This document shows, piece after piece, positions 63,897-64,000 of a DNA stretch of 64,000 nt; within the stretch, counting starts at the first letter, position 1; the number at the start of each line of letters is the position of its first letter. The DNA is from Drosophila pseudoobscura (taxonomy: Eukaryota; Arthropoda; Insecta; Diptera; Drosophilidae). The notes beneath the pieces are model-generated. The model was not told the DNA's origin and did not search any database. It was given only the letters and a program-made list of their open reading frames with translations. Both the position numbers and the translations under genes were made by a program. The stretch lies in assembly GCF_009870125.1 (NCBI RefSeq), contig NC_046683.1, forward strand, positions 36,347,869-36,411,868, written 5' to 3'.

Positions 63897-64000
63897 CAGT
63901 TTCTTGGAGCAGCAGGTTCGATAATTCTTGGAATCAGGTTCGAATCTTTCCGAAGGAACTCATGCATAATTGTATGCTCAGGTTCTCCGGACCACCTCGT
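63896..64000 (-). CDS. CR1-II ORF1, C-terminal end (runs off the window)
   Basis: 34 minus-strand codons from the window edge, TRWSGEPEHTIMHEFL ... LIPRIIEPAAPRN, ending in TGA at 63898-63896. The TGA shares two bases with the ATG of ORF2. No known domain is visible in so short a piece. The assignment rests on frame openness and position before ORF2. Confidence 0.45.
   Translation of the reverse strand, partial: TRWSGEPEHTIMHEFLRKDSNLIPRIIEPAAPRN

Overview
The window looks like Drosophila DNA. It carries one clear conserved host gene, Myb (three MYB repeats, about 670 residues, one 73-bp GT-AG intron), inside a dense bed of transposable elements of types well known in Drosophila: mdg1/412-like Gypsy, two BEL/Pao families, a Ulysses/Osvaldo-like Gypsy, LOA-clade LINEs, CR1-like LINEs and mariner. 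No bacterial, organellar, rRNA or tRNA features were recognised. The species cannot be fixed from the sequence alone.

Left transposon block (1-28869). A CR1-like LINE fragment (1-1664, minus) abuts an mdg1/412-like Gypsy element (1665-22507, minus). That element is split twice. A 1.65-kb solo-LTR-like insertion with a 4-bp target duplication lies in its integrase (2847-4497). A 13.5-kb env-bearing BEL/Pao element with a 5-bp duplication lies between its RT and RNase H (5942-19484). The BEL/Pao element itself contains a LOA-clade LINE (about 10005-15370, minus) and has lost its own RNase H core. A second BEL/Pao element (22508-28869) follows and has no matching target duplication.

Host segment (28870-36764). 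This is AT-rich unique DNA with Myb on the minus strand (30704-32789). A 121-codon Cys/His-rich ORF (32808-33173) lies 18 nt upstream on the same strand, an arrangement that suggests one dicistronic transcript. A weak two-exon candidate gene lies at 35502-35764.

Middle (36765-42285). Remnants of a mariner transposase are separated by one copy of a roughly 1-kb INE-1-like repeat, and an inverted second copy lies 1.2 kb away. Then come a solo LTR of the second BEL family (perfect 5-bp duplication) and a 5' fragment of a LOA LINE.

Right transposon block (42286-64000). An old CR1-like LINE (minus) has been broken into three pieces. The breaks were made by a second CR1-like LINE with a PHD-finger ORF1 (53331-57800), by a 10.3-kb Ulysses/Osvaldo-like element with LTRs over 2 kb (42987-53326), and by a LOA LINE (58076-63541). 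Target duplications allow the order of insertion to be read. The most unusual coding feature is a well-formed RING-H2 finger at the start of the Ulysses-like gag region.

Nearly every transposon ORF is broken by stops, frameshifts or deletions. The main intact reading frames are Myb, its upstream neighbour, ORF1 of the nested LOA LINE, the protease frame of the mdg1-like element and the RING ORF. Boundaries given as approximate were set by eye from homology between copies inside the window.
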